A DNA stretch of 44,185 bases, from assembly GCA_015065785.1 (NCBI GenBank), contig SVPR01000018.1:1-44185 (forward strand), in the 5' to 3' direction. The translations under genes were made by a program, and so were the position numbers. Shown here piece after piece: positions 23,355-32,988 of this stretch (its first letter is position 1; each line of letters starts with the position of its first letter). The stretch is from Oscillospiraceae bacterium (GTDB lineage Bacteria; Bacillota; Clostridia; Oscillospirales; Acutalibacteraceae). A model generated the notes under the pieces. The model was not told the origin of the DNA and did no database searches. It saw nothing but the letters and a program-made list of their open reading frames with translations.

Positions 23355-24086
23355 TTATCTCCTAAGTCCGTTTATAGTTTGTTGATTTTCTTCAGCAACT
23401 GAAACAACTCTTGCTGATAATTGGTATGCTCTCTGAAGTGTAATCATTTCAACCATTTCTTCTGAAAGAACTGTGCCTGATTGTTCAAGTGCACCCTGAA
23501 TAATCTGACCCTCATTACTTTCAACTGCAACTGCAGCTCCACTCTTATCGGATACTACATAAAGATTATCCTGTGCAGGTGTTAAGTAGTTTGCATTAGC
23601 AAATGTGAAAAGACCTATTGTATTTATTAAATTTGTTGTGTCAAAATTATTTGTACCATCTTTTTTGGTGAGTACAATTCTCTGACCGTTATTATCAAGC
23701 ACAAAGCCACCGCTTTGAGTTACTAAGTAACCTGTTTCGCCATCCATACCGATATTAAAGTTACCTGCTCTGGTGTAAGCTACTACGCCATCCTGCTCAA
23801 CTGCAAATAAAGCATTACTTGTAATAGCAAAGTCCAATGCATAGTTAGTAGGTATCAATGAGCTTTGTGTGAAATTTGTATCGTTAATTTCAACCTTAAC
23901 ACCGTTGCCTTTTTCAGGGTCGGTAGGTGTATTAACATACATTTCATCATATATGAGAGATTGGAATGAAACATTTTGTGGCTTGTAACCGGTTGTGCTT
24001 ACATTCGCAACATTATTTGCTAAATTATCCATTGCCTTCTGGTTAGCAAGAAGTCCGCTTGCACCAGCATAAAAAGCAGTTCTCAT
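23355..24086 (-). CDS. Flagellar basal-body rod protein, FlgF/FlgG family (distal copy)
   Basis: A 243-residue rod or hook-basal-body protein. The N-terminal helix carries the family signature NLANNVANVSTTGYKPQ, and the C-terminus has the matching coiled helix (LEQSGTVLSEEMVEMITLQRAYQ). The middle has the flagellar basal-body beta domain (YALDFAITSNALFAVEQDG, YTRAGNFNIGMDGETGYLV). It sits 23 bp after a second family member, so one is the functional FlgF and the other FlgG; which is which cannot be decided here. Exported through the flagellar type III system without a cleaved signal. Confidence 0.92.
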   Translation of the reverse strand: MRTAFYAGASGLLANQKAMDNLANNVANVSTTGYKPQNVSFQSLIYDEMYVNTPTDPEKGNGVKVEINDTNFTQSSLIPTNYALDFAITSNALFAVEQDGVVAYTRAGNFNIGMDGETGYLVTQSGGFVLDNNGQRIVLTKKDGTNNFDTTNLINTIGLFTFANANYLTPAQDNLYVVSDKSGAAVAVESNEGQIIQGALEQSGTVLSEEMVEMITLQRAYQLSARVVSVAEENQQTINGLRR

Positions 24087-24109
24087 AATTTTACCTTCCT
24101 TTCACTCTA

Positions 24110-24865
24110 TTATACTGATGCTATTTTTGATGCTGCATTCTGGTCCATCTGGTCAATAATTTGCATTGCAGATGAATAAAGCTGGAATGACCTTTGTGCA
24201 TCGATAAGCTTTGTGAGTTCTGTGTTCATATCAACATTTGATGATTCTAAAGCACCCTGAATAACTGTGAAGCTTTCTGCTGCTATTAAATCACCCTGAT
24301 TCTGAACTAAGAATGATGAATTTTCAAGCTTTGTAACGGTAATACCCTCTGCCGGCTTGTTTATAAGAAGAGTGTCAATATAATTACCAGTTGCAGAGGT
24401 AACTGCACCATTAGGTGAAACTGTAAATCCACTTTGACCTATGTAAATTTCACCATTCTGACCTAACACTCTGCCAACACCGTTAAGTGTAAGATAGCCC
24501 TCATTGTCAAGGTCGAAATTACCATTTTTAGTAATTGCCAACTGACCGTCAGGTGTACGGATATTAAAGAAGCCGTCGCCGTTAATTGCAATATCAAGTT
24601 CTCTGTTAGTTTGCTCTATAATACCAGGGTCCATAATTGTGTGAATATCCTGAATAATAGAAGAAACCTGACCAACGCCATCACCTAAAACATCTGGTTG
24701 ACCATTTTCCATTCTTACCATTAATTCCATTTCAAAAGCAGAGGTTTCGACTCTGTCTGCCTTGTAACCCGGTGTTTTAATATTTGTAATGTTATTACCG
24801 AGAACATCTATTTCATTTTGTCTTGTAAGAATTCCCGAAGCGAGAGTGTAAAAACCTGAATACAT
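24110..24865 (-). CDS. Flagellar basal-body rod protein, FlgF/FlgG family (proximal copy)
   Basis: A 251-residue rod protein with N-terminal signature VLGNNITNIKTPGYKADR, central ELDIAINGDGFFNIRTPDG and TKNGNFDLDNEGYL motifs, and a C-terminal helix ESSNVDMNTELTKLIDAQRSFQ. These are the hallmarks of FlgF/FlgG. It follows the sigma-28 gene by 47 bp and precedes its paralogue. The two share the fold but differ clearly in sequence, so they are old paralogues with separate positions in the rod. Confidence 0.92.
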   Translation of the reverse strand: MYSGFYTLASGILTRQNEIDVLGNNITNIKTPGYKADRVETSAFEMELMVRMENGQPDVLGDGVGQVSSIIQDIHTIMDPGIIEQTNRELDIAINGDGFFNIRTPDGQLAITKNGNFDLDNEGYLTLNGVGRVLGQNGEIYIGQSGFTVSPNGAVTSATGNYIDTLLINKPAEGITVTKLENSSFLVQNQGDLIAAESFTVIQGALESSNVDMNTELTKLIDAQRSFQLYSSAMQIIDQMDQNAASKIASV

Positions 24866-24912
24866 AAGTTTTCCTCCGTTATTTATAAAAATAAGATTTG
24901 TTATCTTATTAT

Positions 24913-25695
24913 TTAGTCACATCTATATTCTTTCATTTTTTCATATAGTTTGTCAAGTGCTTTTTTACGAATTTGTGAGACTCTTTGCTGAGAAATATCT
25001 AAAACCTCACCAATTTCTCTTAAATTAAGATTTTCGTAATAATAAAGTGAAATAACTTGTTTTTCTTTTGGGTCCAAGCAATCAATTGCCTTTGCAAGCT
25101 CACCGCGAAGCTCGTTTGCTAATAAATCATTGTCAACCTGTGATTTTGAGGTGTCCATTGATTTTTCAATAACGCCTTCCCAAGCCTGCTCAATCATTTC
25201 TTCAAATGAGATTGTATCTACTGAAGCAATTTCTACTATTCTCTGACTTAACTGTTGCTCTGTTATGCCTAAATATTCAGCTAATTCTGCATCAGTCGGC
25301 TCACGAAGAAGCTTTTGTTCAAGATATTTTCTACCCTGAGAAATTTTATTCTGGGCATCCCACGCTCTGTTGGTAAGCCAGTTTTGCTTTCTCATATATT
25401 TTAAAATTGAACCACGGATAGCAAGATAACTGAAAGTATCAAAGCTTGCTCCTCTTGTAGGGTCATAACGCTCTAAGCAATCTATTAAAGCAATAACACC
25501 CTGATTAAAGAAATCTTCAAAAGGTACATTTGATAACAATACAGAACGCATACTGTAAATTGCTAAATTTACAAGGTTCAGGTAGTGCATAACAAGCTTA
25601 TTTCTTAAATCCACACTACCCGTTGCTTTAAATTCGCTCATTACTTTTTCGGGATTGTCTAATTTCACTTCTTTAATTCCACTGAAGCCGTTCAT
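24913..25695 (-). CDS. fliA: Flagellar sigma factor (sigma-28, FliA/SigD)
   Basis: A 260-residue sigma-28 that directs RNA polymerase to late flagellar and chemotaxis genes. Region 2 is visible (AIYSMRSVLLSNVPFEDFFNQG and DTFSYLAIRGSILKYMRKQ), then region 3 (DAELAEYLGITEQQLSQ), then the region 4 helix-turn-helix (LNLREIGEVLDISQQRVSQI). I start it at ATG 25695: GGGGTGA lies 8 nt upstream, and the GTG four codons earlier is inside that ribosome binding site. It follows flhA directly. In many Clostridia flhF and flhG stand between these genes; they are absent. Confidence 0.95.
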   Translation of the reverse strand: MNGFSGIKEVKLDNPEKVMSEFKATGSVDLRNKLVMHYLNLVNLAIYSMRSVLLSNVPFEDFFNQGVIALIDCLERYDPTRGASFDTFSYLAIRGSILKYMRKQNWLTNRAWDAQNKISQGRKYLEQKLLREPTDAELAEYLGITEQQLSQRIVEIASVDTISFEEMIEQAWEGVIEKSMDTSKSQVDNDLLANELRGELAKAIDCLDPKEKQVISLYYYENLNLREIGEVLDISQQRVSQIRKKALDKLYEKMKEYRCD

Positions 25696-25719
25696 AACTG
25701 TTATCACCCCTTTTCATTT

Positions 25720-27786
25720 TTACATAAGTGTTATAGTGCCAAGAGATTGAATCTGAACTGATGTATCAATATCATTAAATGATAAAACTGTAATATCAGG
25801 ATAAAATTGGTCAAGTAACTTTTTAAAGTAAATTCTTACAACAGGTGAAGTAATGATGATTGGCTCCTGAACGAGCTTTTTCATCTGATTTATCTGATCT
25901 GTTGTGCTTGTAACAATTTTTTGAATAATATCCGGTTCAAGTGCTAAGTAAGCACCGCCCTCTATCTTCTTAATACTCTTAATAATCAAATCTTCAATTT
26001 CAGAATCAAGGCTTACAACCTTTAACTGACCTGCAATTGAGAATTTGTGTGTAATTGTTCTTCTTAAAGCCTGTCTTACATATTCTGTAAGCATATCGTG
26101 GTCTTTAACATTTGGTGCATAGTCCGCAAGAGTTTCGAGAATCGTTTCCATATCTAAAATCGGAATATTTTCTCTTAAAAGATTTCTTAAAACTCTTTGG
26201 AGCTCGTTAAGAGAAACAATTGCAGGAACTGTATCTTCAACAATACTTTCGTTGCTCTGCTTAAGATTTTCAATCATTCTCTTAACCTCTTGTCTGCTGA
26301 GAAGCTCACTTGCATGTCTTCTTATAACCTCAGACAAGTGCGTAACCATAACAGAGGTCGGGTCAATAAGTGTATAACCCGCAATTTCCGCCTTAATCTT
26401 TTTATCATCACTAATCCATTTAGCAGGCATACCAAAAGCCGGTTCAACTGTTTCAATACCGTCAACATCGTTTTCAGGGGCTTCTGCAGGAACAAGTCCT
26501 AAATAGTGGTCGAGTAAAACCTCACCAACTGCAACTGATTCACCCTTTAGCTTAATTTCATATTGGTTAGGGTTAAGCTGTGAGCTGTCTTTAAGACGAA
26601 TTGCAGGAATAACCATACCCATTTCATCTGCAAAATGCTTTCTCAACATAACCACACGGTCAAGGAAGTTACCACCACTGCTTTCGTCAACAATCGGCAA
26701 AAGACTGTAACCAACCTCAACACAAATTGCATCAACATTCAGGAGATTGTAAACATTCTCAAGATTCTTGTAGTAGCTTACTTCGCTTGTAATCTCCTGT
26801 GCAGATGGCAATTCGCCGATTTCCTGCTCTGCACCAGCCGGCTTTGCTTTTCTTAAAAGCATTATTCCCAACACAAGAAGCATAATGGAAATCATAATAG
26901 TTTGTGGTGCAGGGAAGCCTATAAGTGTAAGGAATGGTAAAACCACACCTGCAATAATTAAAACGAATGGCTGATTTGAAAATTGTCTGATAACATCTGA
27001 GTTAAGGTCTGCTTCAGATGATGAACGGGTAACAACCAAGCCTGTTGCCATTGAAATTAAGAGTGACGGTATCTGGCTCATAAGACCATCGCCTACTGTT
27101 GAAATTGAGTAGGTCTGAATAATCGTCATAAAGTCGCCTTCACCGTTGATAAATCCGACAACAACACCGCCAATTAAGTTAATTAAAGTAACAATGATAG
27201 AAATAATCGCGTCACCTTTAACAAACTTCGTAGCACCGTCCATAGCACCGAAAAAGTCAGCTTCTCTCTGAATTTTAGTACGACGCTCTCTTGCCTGTTC
27301 TTCTGTAATAAGACCTGAGCTTAAATCGGCATCAATAGCCATTTGCTTACCAGGTAAAGCGTCGAGTGTAAATCTTGCAGAAACCTCAGCAACACGCTCA
27401 GCACCCTTTGTAATAACAATGAACTGAACTAAAACGAGGATTATGAATATAATAAGACCTACAACAATCTCGCCACGAATAACAAATTCACCGAATGTTT
27501 TAACAACCTCACCTGCGTACCCTGCATTTGTAAGAATTGAACGGGTTGAAGAAATATTGAGGCTCAGACGGTAAACTGTTGTAACAAGCAACAGTGACGG
27601 AAATATTGCGAATTCAAGGGTTTCTTTAATATACATCGTTATAAAGAGAATAACGAGTGAAATTGTGAGATTAAGTATAAACATGAAGTCAAGAAGTGCT
27701 GTGGGAAGCGGAATAATTAAAAGTGAAACAACCGCAACCATCAAGATAGCAACTGTACTGTTTTTAAGTCTTGATTTCATATTCAT
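25720..27786 (-). CDS. flhA: Flagellar export gate protein FlhA
   Basis: A 688-residue membrane protein forming the ring under the flagellar type III export gate. The first about 320 residues contain eight predicted helices and the FHIPEP signature (SARFTLDALPGKQMAID) in the cytoplasmic loop. The remaining cytoplasmic domain (FlhA-C) forms the docking platform for FliH-FliI-FliJ and substrate-chaperone complexes. The ribosome binding site AAGGAGG precedes ATG. It lies 23 bp after flhB. Length is normal. Confidence 0.97.
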   Translation of the reverse strand: MNMKSRLKNSTVAILMVAVVSLLIIPLPTALLDFMFILNLTISLVILFITMYIKETLEFAIFPSLLLVTTVYRLSLNISSTRSILTNAGYAGEVVKTFGEFVIRGEIVVGLIIFIILVLVQFIVITKGAERVAEVSARFTLDALPGKQMAIDADLSSGLITEEQARERRTKIQREADFFGAMDGATKFVKGDAIISIIVTLINLIGGVVVGFINGEGDFMTIIQTYSISTVGDGLMSQIPSLLISMATGLVVTRSSSEADLNSDVIRQFSNQPFVLIIAGVVLPFLTLIGFPAPQTIMISIMLLVLGIMLLRKAKPAGAEQEIGELPSAQEITSEVSYYKNLENVYNLLNVDAICVEVGYSLLPIVDESSGGNFLDRVVMLRKHFADEMGMVIPAIRLKDSSQLNPNQYEIKLKGESVAVGEVLLDHYLGLVPAEAPENDVDGIETVEPAFGMPAKWISDDKKIKAEIAGYTLIDPTSVMVTHLSEVIRRHASELLSRQEVKRMIENLKQSNESIVEDTVPAIVSLNELQRVLRNLLRENIPILDMETILETLADYAPNVKDHDMLTEYVRQALRRTITHKFSIAGQLKVVSLDSEIEDLIIKSIKKIEGGAYLALEPDIIQKIVTSTTDQINQMKKLVQEPIIITSPVVRIYFKKLLDQFYPDITVLSFNDIDTSVQIQSLGTITLM

Positions 27787-27809
27787 TTATACTCAACCTC
27801 CTTTTCTTT

Positions 27810-28874
27810 TTATTTTTTCTTATCTTTATTTTTCAAGTTATAAACAAATGCTAAGATTTTAGCAATTGCTTTGTAGAATTCTTCGGGGATTTCATCTCCG
27901 ACCTCTACAGCATCGTAAAGTGCACGAGCAAGTGGTCTGTCCTCAGTAACATAAACATCATTTTCTTCTGCTACCTTAACAATTCTGAGGGCTAACTGGT
28001 CCATACCCTTTGCAACCACTCTCGGTGCTCTGTCTTTATCTCTGTCAAATTTAAGTGCCACAGCAAAGTGAGTAGGGTTACGAATAACAACATCTGCTTC
28101 GGGAACATTCTGCATCATACGCTGACGAGAGCGTTGCTGTTGCAAATTCCTCTGCCTACCCTTAATTTGCGGGTTACCTTCAACTTGTTTATATTCATCT
28201 TTAATTTCTTGCTTGCTCATCTTCATATTCTTTTCATAGTCCCACCATTGATAAAGGTAGTCGGCTGCTGCTAAGAATACAAAAGCAATACCTGACTTTA
28301 ACACAACATCCATTATAATTTCGCCTGTTTTATTTATGGCTGAAACAGGTGTCATATTTATAAGTGTAGGTAAAGTAACAACTTCATCTATAAGCACTGT
28401 GTAAACCACATAAAGTAAAACCACAATTTTAAAAAGTGATTTAAGCAGTTCAACAATCGCTCTCATAGAGAACATTTTTTTAATACCGTTTAACGGGTTT
28501 ATTCTGCTAAATTTAGGTGCAAATGCCTTTGGTGAAAAAAGCATTTTTGTCTGTGCCATAGTAACAACCACTGCAACCAGAGCTGAAACTAACACAAGTG
28601 GCATTGCACACTTTAAAAATACCAACCCTAAATCAGTAAAGGTTGTGGATATATCCGAAGATAAGAAAACTTCAGTTGTACCGGCTAAGGAAATATATCT
28701 TTTGACTAAATCCTGAATACCGCTAAAAATGGTAGATGCGAATACTTTTAACGCGTAAAATGAAGCGATAAGCGACACAGCCGTGACAGCATCCTTACTC
28801 AGAAAGACGTTACCTTTCTTTCGTTCGTCTTTTCGCTTTTTGGGCGTCGCTTTTTCGGTTTTCTCACCCGCCAT
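27810..28874 (-). CDS. flhB: Flagellar export switch protein FlhB
   Basis: A 354-residue membrane protein that switches export from hook to filament substrates. The N-terminus is basic (EKTEKATPKKRKDERKKG), four helices follow, and the cytoplasmic domain has the autocleavage site Asn266-Pro-Thr-His269 intact. It ends in a lysine-rich tail. It is between fliR and flhA, the standard order. Confidence 0.97.
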   Translation of the reverse strand: MAGEKTEKATPKKRKDERKKGNVFLSKDAVTAVSLIASFYALKVFASTIFSGIQDLVKRYISLAGTTEVFLSSDISTTFTDLGLVFLKCAMPLVLVSALVAVVVTMAQTKMLFSPKAFAPKFSRINPLNGIKKMFSMRAIVELLKSLFKIVVLLYVVYTVLIDEVVTLPTLINMTPVSAINKTGEIIMDVVLKSGIAFVFLAAADYLYQWWDYEKNMKMSKQEIKDEYKQVEGNPQIKGRQRNLQQQRSRQRMMQNVPEADVVIRNPTHFAVALKFDRDKDRAPRVVAKGMDQLALRIVKVAEENDVYVTEDRPLARALYDAVEVGDEIPEEFYKAIAKILAFVYNLKNKDKKK

Positions 28875-28922
28875 TTTTTAACCACCACTTTTCACAGTAA
28901 GAATAAAATAAATAAACTGAAG

Positions 28923-29693
28923 CTATATCGAAGTAAATAGATTATATATGTTATCTGTTAATATTCCGACATAGTTTTCCATAAAATTTCCTACCGGAAT
29001 AGAGAATGCAAATAAAAGTGAAAATCCGAGAAAAATTTTTATCGGAAAATGTATTGAGAATATATTGATCTGAGGTGACAATTTCATTAACACACCCAAA
29101 GCAACTTCTAAAACAAAGGTCGCAACAATAAACGGTGCACCAAGCTTTATTATAAGCGAAAACGCTGAAACAAACATCGTCATAACAAACTGCGCCGTAT
29201 TCTGACCTATTTCTACTGCACCCATTGATACAATATCATAAGACGAAGCCATTATTCTTATAAAAGTCAAATGGCTGTCTGTTGCGAAAAAGTACATTAC
29301 AAACAAAAGCTCGAATAATCTACCTGAAACAGATGCCTGAATGCTGGTACCCGGGTCAAACGCCTTTGCCATTGAAAGACCAAAGCCCATATCAATTATA
29401 TCACCGGCTGCAAAAAGCATATAGTAAAAAAATTGGAAAACAAGTCCTGCGACAAAGCCAACTAAAAACTCTTTAAGCATTGCAAAAAGAAATACTAAAC
29501 CATCAAATGACTCAATTGCGTTAGCATTAAGAGCAGGGGTAAGAATTAGTGTTAAGCCTAATGCCAAGCCTACTTTGACTGATGATAAAATATTTTTTCT
29601 TGCAAGTAGCGGATTGAAAAAGAGCATAGCTCCCATTCTGCAAAAAACAAGAATGTATGCGCCAAGACCTTGTACTATCAATTGCCCTGACAT
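28923..29693 (-). CDS. fliR: Flagellar export gate protein FliR
   Basis: A 256-residue polytopic membrane protein with six hydrophobic segments, part of the FliP5-FliQ4-FliR1 export gate. Recognisable stretches are the start (ILVFCRMGAMLFFNPLLARKN), GLVFQFFYYMLFAAGDIIDM, and GAPFIVATFVLEVALGVL. It starts 3 bp after fliQ and precedes flhB by 48 bp. Confidence 0.96.
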   Translation of the reverse strand: MSGQLIVQGLGAYILVFCRMGAMLFFNPLLARKNILSSVKVGLALGLTLILTPALNANAIESFDGLVFLFAMLKEFLVGFVAGLVFQFFYYMLFAAGDIIDMGFGLSMAKAFDPGTSIQASVSGRLFELLFVMYFFATDSHLTFIRIMASSYDIVSMGAVEIGQNTAQFVMTMFVSAFSLIIKLGAPFIVATFVLEVALGVLMKLSPQINIFSIHFPIKIFLGFSLLFAFSIPVGNFMENYVGILTDNIYNLFTSI

Positions 29694-29696
29694 TTA

Positions 29697-29960
29697 CTAC
29701 AACCCCGCCATATATGACATTATATACTGAAAAAATTCCTGAATGTTAGAAATCATCCACGAGCCTGCAACAATAAGAATAACGCCTATAATTAAAATCT
29801 TAGGTGCAAATGAAAGGGTTTGCTCATGAATTTGTGTAGCCGCCTGAAATATAGCAATTACCAAACCAACTCCAACGCTTATAATAAGCATTGGTGACAC
29901 AAGCTTTATAATTAAAAGTATAGACTCTCTGAATATAACAAGAGCATCTTCCTGTGTCAT
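29697..29960 (-). CDS. fliQ: Flagellar export gate protein FliQ
   Basis: An 87-residue protein with two membrane helices, the usual FliQ size. I start it at ATG 29960 (MTQEDALVIFRES) because AAAGGAG lies 8 nt before it; the in-frame ATG six codons upstream overlaps that ribosome binding site and would give an atypical extension. It stands between fliP and fliR. Confidence 0.95.
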   Translation of the reverse strand: MTQEDALVIFRESILLIIKLVSPMLIISVGVGLVIAIFQAATQIHEQTLSFAPKILIIGVILIVAGSWMISNIQEFFQYIMSYMAGL

Positions 29961-30009
29961 TTCAAACTCTCCTTTCATTTAACATTCTAAAAAAGTTTAT
30001 AAAGCGTAG

Positions 30010-30828
30010 CTAATTAAAGCTCGTTATCAGCATTTCTATAAGTAGTCCCCAGCCATCAACTACAACGAAAAGCATCAGCTTAAACGGTAGCGAAATCATC
30101 GATGGCGGAAGCATAACCATACCCATCGACATAAGGGTACTTGAAACAATCATATCAATTATTAAGAACGGCAAGAACAACAAAAATCCCATTGTAAATG
30201 CTCGTTTTAATTCACTTGTTATAAAAGCAGGAATAATAACAGAAAGTCCTAATTCTTTTAAAGATTCTGTATTACCGCTTTCAATTTTCTCTTCATCACC
30301 CGACAAGGATAAAAACATATCCAGGTCTTTATCTTTAGTCTGTTTAAGCATAAACTCTTTTATAGGGTCCTGCATTCTTTCTAAAGCAACCTCTTCAGTA
30401 ATCTTTCCCTTTTGCAAAGGCTCAATTGCCTCTGTATTTACTGTTGAAATAACCGGTGACATAATAAAGAGTGAAAGTGCCAAAGCAAGTCCTATAATAA
30501 CCTGATTAGGTGGAGTTTGTTGTAAACCGATTGCGTTCCTCAGTAACGACAGAACTATTACTATTCTCGTAAAGCTCGTCATCATCATCAGTAATGATGG
30601 CGCTAACGCAAGTAACACAAACAAGAACAAAAGCTGTAATTCGCTCATTGCACCTTCTTGTGTGTCACTGTTAATGTCAACACTTACTGATGCAGCATTT
30701 GCAGTAACTGCGAAAATAATAGCAAAAACAGTTATGGCAACCGTTAATACTATTAGCCGTCCCCACAACCGTTTTATTTGCTTAGCGTGAGGAGAATTTT
30801 TCTTTTGAGTATTGGGATTATTTTTCAT
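30010..30828 (-). CDS. fliP: Flagellar export gate protein FliP
   Basis: A 272-residue protein with a cleavable-looking N-terminal signal (basic stretch, then a hydrophobic helix ending VTANAAS), a feature typical of FliP. Family blocks include LLLALAPSLLMMMTSFTRI-like sequence, NQVIIGLALALSLFIM, and the conserved end SLPFKLMLFVVVDGWGLL. I start it at ATG 30828, where GGGAGAGG precedes at good spacing; this gives an 11-bp overlap with fliO. An upstream ATG at 30852 would place the initiation region inside fliO without a good ribosome binding site. Confidence 0.95.
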   Translation of the reverse strand: MKNNPNTQKKNSPHAKQIKRLWGRLIVLTVAITVFAIIFAVTANAASVSVDINSDTQEGAMSELQLLFLFVLLALAPSLLMMMTSFTRIVIVLSLLRNAIGLQQTPPNQVIIGLALALSLFIMSPVISTVNTEAIEPLQKGKITEEVALERMQDPIKEFMLKQTKDKDLDMFLSLSGDEEKIESGNTESLKELGLSVIIPAFITSELKRAFTMGFLLFLPFLIIDMIVSSTLMSMGMVMLPPSMISLPFKLMLFVVVDGWGLLIEMLITSFN

Positions 30829-31213
30829 CGTGTCCCTCTCCCTTCTCCTCATTCTTTTTATTCAACAAATTGTTATAAGCGTCTGTGAAGAAAGTCATAA
30901 AATTATTTTCGCCCGCGTTCTGAACTACCGTGTTCTCAGGGAAAAGTGAAGCATCCATTTCTTCAATCTTTGTAACGCTTTGCGCTGTAAATGCTAAAAG
31001 AAACACTTTATCGGAAACTTTGACTAAAGCAAGTGACTGATCCTTACCAACTGCCATTCGTTCTATTATTTCAATATTTCTTGTTTTACCACCTGTTTTA
31101 GGTTGGTATTGCTTTGCAAAAAATTTAGAGAAATAATAAGCTCCGACAAAAACGGCAAGCATAAGGACAATTGTACCAATTCCTACAAGAATTGTTTCTA
31201 TACTCTGCCCCAT
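30818..31213 (-). CDS. fliO: Flagellar biosynthesis protein FliO
   Basis: A 131-residue protein with one N-terminal membrane helix (about residues 8-29) followed by a small cytoplasmic domain. The stretch NIEIIERMAVGKDQSLALVKVSDKVFLLAFT is the typical FliO/FliZ core. It helps assemble the FliP ring. It lies between cheY and fliP and overlaps fliP. Confidence 0.9.
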   Translation of the reverse strand: MGQSIETILVGIGTIVLMLAVFVGAYYFSKFFAKQYQPKTGGKTRNIEIIERMAVGKDQSLALVKVSDKVFLLAFTAQSVTKIEEMDASLFPENTVVQNAGENNFMTFFTDAYNNLLNKKNEEKGEGHDEK

Positions 31214-31252
31214 ACAAAGCCCTCTCTTATTATAAATTCAAAATTATAATGA

Positions 31253-31615
31253 TTATAAAGGTAAAATCTTAGTAACAGTCTGAACGATTCTGTCTTGCTT
31301 GAAAGGTTTAACAATGAAGTCAAGAGCACCTAATTTAATAGCTTCCATAACCATTGATTCCTGACCCATAGCAGAACACATAACTACCTTTGAGTTAGGG
31401 TCAAGCTGCTTAATAGCTGCAAGAGCTTCAATACCGCTCATATTAGGCATTGTAATATCAAGAAGAACTAAGTCAGGCTTGTGTTCCTGATAAAGCTCAA
31501 CAGCCTGAGCACCATCAGCAGCCTCAACAAAATCAGTATAACCTACACCACTTAAGTGGTTTTGAATCATTTTTCTCATGAAACCAGCGTCATCAGCTAA
31601 CATAATTTTATACAT
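31253..31615 (-). CDS. cheY: Chemotaxis response regulator CheY
   Basis: A 120-residue stand-alone receiver domain. The phosphorylation and switch residues are present: Asp8-Asp9 (metal), Asp53 (LLDITMP), Ser81 (CSAMG) and Lys103 (VKPF). It sits between fliY and fliO, the normal Firmicutes position, next to its targets FliM and FliY. CheY-P binding to the switch controls rotation. No CheA or CheW gene is in the window, so its kinase is encoded elsewhere. Confidence 0.97.
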   Translation of the reverse strand: MYKIMLADDAGFMRKMIQNHLSGVGYTDFVEAADGAQAVELYQEHKPDLVLLDITMPNMSGIEALAAIKQLDPNSKVVMCSAMGQESMVMEAIKLGALDFIVKPFKQDRIVQTVTKILPL

Positions 31616-31644
31616 AAATTCGTCCTCTTTTCTAATTATAAAAT

Positions 31645-32988
31645 TTATAATGAATTACCAAGTGAATCTAAAAGTTCTTTTGCACCAACAATTTCTGTTA
31701 CACGAACACCGAAATTATCGCCAACAACAATAACATCACCGTAAGCGAGTAACTGACCGTTAACTATAATTTCTGCAGGTGCACCTGTTTGCTTATCAAG
31801 CTCAATAACTGTACCCTGACCGAAATCCATAATATCCTTAATTTTTTTCTTTGAGCGACCAATTACAACTGAAATGTCAAGTTGAACGCCCATAAGTAAA
31901 TTAAGATTACCGCTATATGGATTTCCTGCCATACCAACCTTTTTACCGAAATCAGGGAAATCTGCAGTTTTAATTGTTACAGATGGGTCCTGTTGTTGCA
32001 TTGGCATCGGGTAACCCATAGGCTGACCCATTGGCATTCCGTAATACGGATTTTGCATATTTGGCATCATACCTTGTGGGTATTGATTCTGATACATTCC
32101 CTGAGCCATATATTGCTCCTGACCATACATAGGTGGTTGACCGTACATATTTTGTCCACCCTGATTCATTGGTTGAGCGTTGTATGTATCCTGAGGAGGT
32201 TGCTGCACAGGCGGTTGTTGCGGTTCCGGAATCGGAGCCGGTGCAGGTGTTGGAGCTGGTGCAGGAGCTGGAGCTGGTGCTGCTACCGGTGCAGGTGCCG
32301 GCTCTGGTTCTGCTGCTTCTGCGTCGCCTGAAATTATTGAAATAATTTTCTTTGCCAAGTCAATTGACAAGTATGAAGTAAATACTGTGTCAACAATTGT
32401 ATTGCCAAGAACATCATCTTCAATATTCAAATTAAAAGAAACTGCTACAACATTTTCTTCGGTACGACCTTCTGCTTCAAAGGATTCAAGAACATCAGTA
32501 CGGGATGTAATTAACTTTGACTCAGGTGTTGAAATATTAACTGTCATACCTAAGATTTCTGAAAGTGCTGTTGCTGATGAACCCATCATCTGATTCATAA
32601 CCTCACACGCAGCACTAAGGCTCATATCGTCAAATTCAAATTCCTCTTCTGAGCCTTGAGTATAATCGTTGCCCATAAGAATGTCTAAGATTATTCTCAT
32701 ATCGTTTCTTCTGAGAATAATTACATTAGAGCCTTCAACACCTTCAACATAGTTAATTTTAACTAAAATTGCAGGTTCAAGTTTTGAATAATCGATAGTG
32801 TCAAAAGTATTTAATTCAACATTAGGAGTTGTTATTAATACCTTCTTATCTAACATTGAAGATACCGCAGTAGCCGCAGCACCCATGCTAATGTTTAAGA
32901 CTTCACCAATGGCATCAAGATCATCTGGTGTTAAAAAAGTTTCGCTATTAGTCTTCAACTGTTGCATCCTCCCTTTGTTTTTCTTCAT
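31645..32988 (-). CDS. fliY: Flagellar switch protein and CheY-P phosphatase FliY
   Basis: Up to 447 residues. The N-terminal CheC-like domain has both phosphatase motifs (Asp25-x3-Glu29-x2-Asn32 and Ser125-x3-Glu129-x2-Asn132). A low-complexity linker follows, Pro/Ala repeats at about 228-258 and a Pro/Gln/Met/Tyr/Gly-rich part to about 335. The C-terminal FliN/SpoA domain is at about 362-447. The start is uncertain: ATG 32988 has only a weak ribosome binding site, whereas TTG 32958 has GGGAGG 9 nt upstream and matches the way fliH starts in this operon, giving 437 residues. The CheY-P-binding N-terminal peptide of Bacillus FliY is not seen; FliM has it. It overlaps fliM. Confidence 0.95.
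   Translation of the reverse strand: MKKNKGRMQQLKTNSETFLTPDDLDAIGEVLNISMGAAATAVSSMLDKKVLITTPNVELNTFDTIDYSKLEPAILVKINYVEGVEGSNVIILRRNDMRIILDILMGNDYTQGSEEEFEFDDMSLSAACEVMNQMMGSSATALSEILGMTVNISTPESKLITSRTDVLESFEAEGRTEENVVAVSFNLNIEDDVLGNTIVDTVFTSYLSIDLAKKIISIISGDAEAAEPEPAPAPVAAPAPAPAPAPTPAPAPIPEPQQPPVQQPPQDTYNAQPMNQGGQNMYGQPPMYGQEQYMAQGMYQNQYPQGMMPNMQNPYYGMPMGQPMGYPMPMQQQDPSVTIKTADFPDFGKKVGMAGNPYSGNLNLLMGVQLDISVVIGRSKKKIKDIMDFGQGTVIELDKQTGAPAEIIVNGQLLAYGDVIVVGDNFGVRVTEIVGAKELLDSLGNSL

Noticed and set aside
31993-32345. Open frames on the + strand opposite the fliY linker
   Set aside because: They are by-products of the Pro/Ala and Pro/Gln/Met coding repeats read in reverse (His/Leu-rich or Val/Leu/Glu-rich low complexity) without ribosome binding sites.
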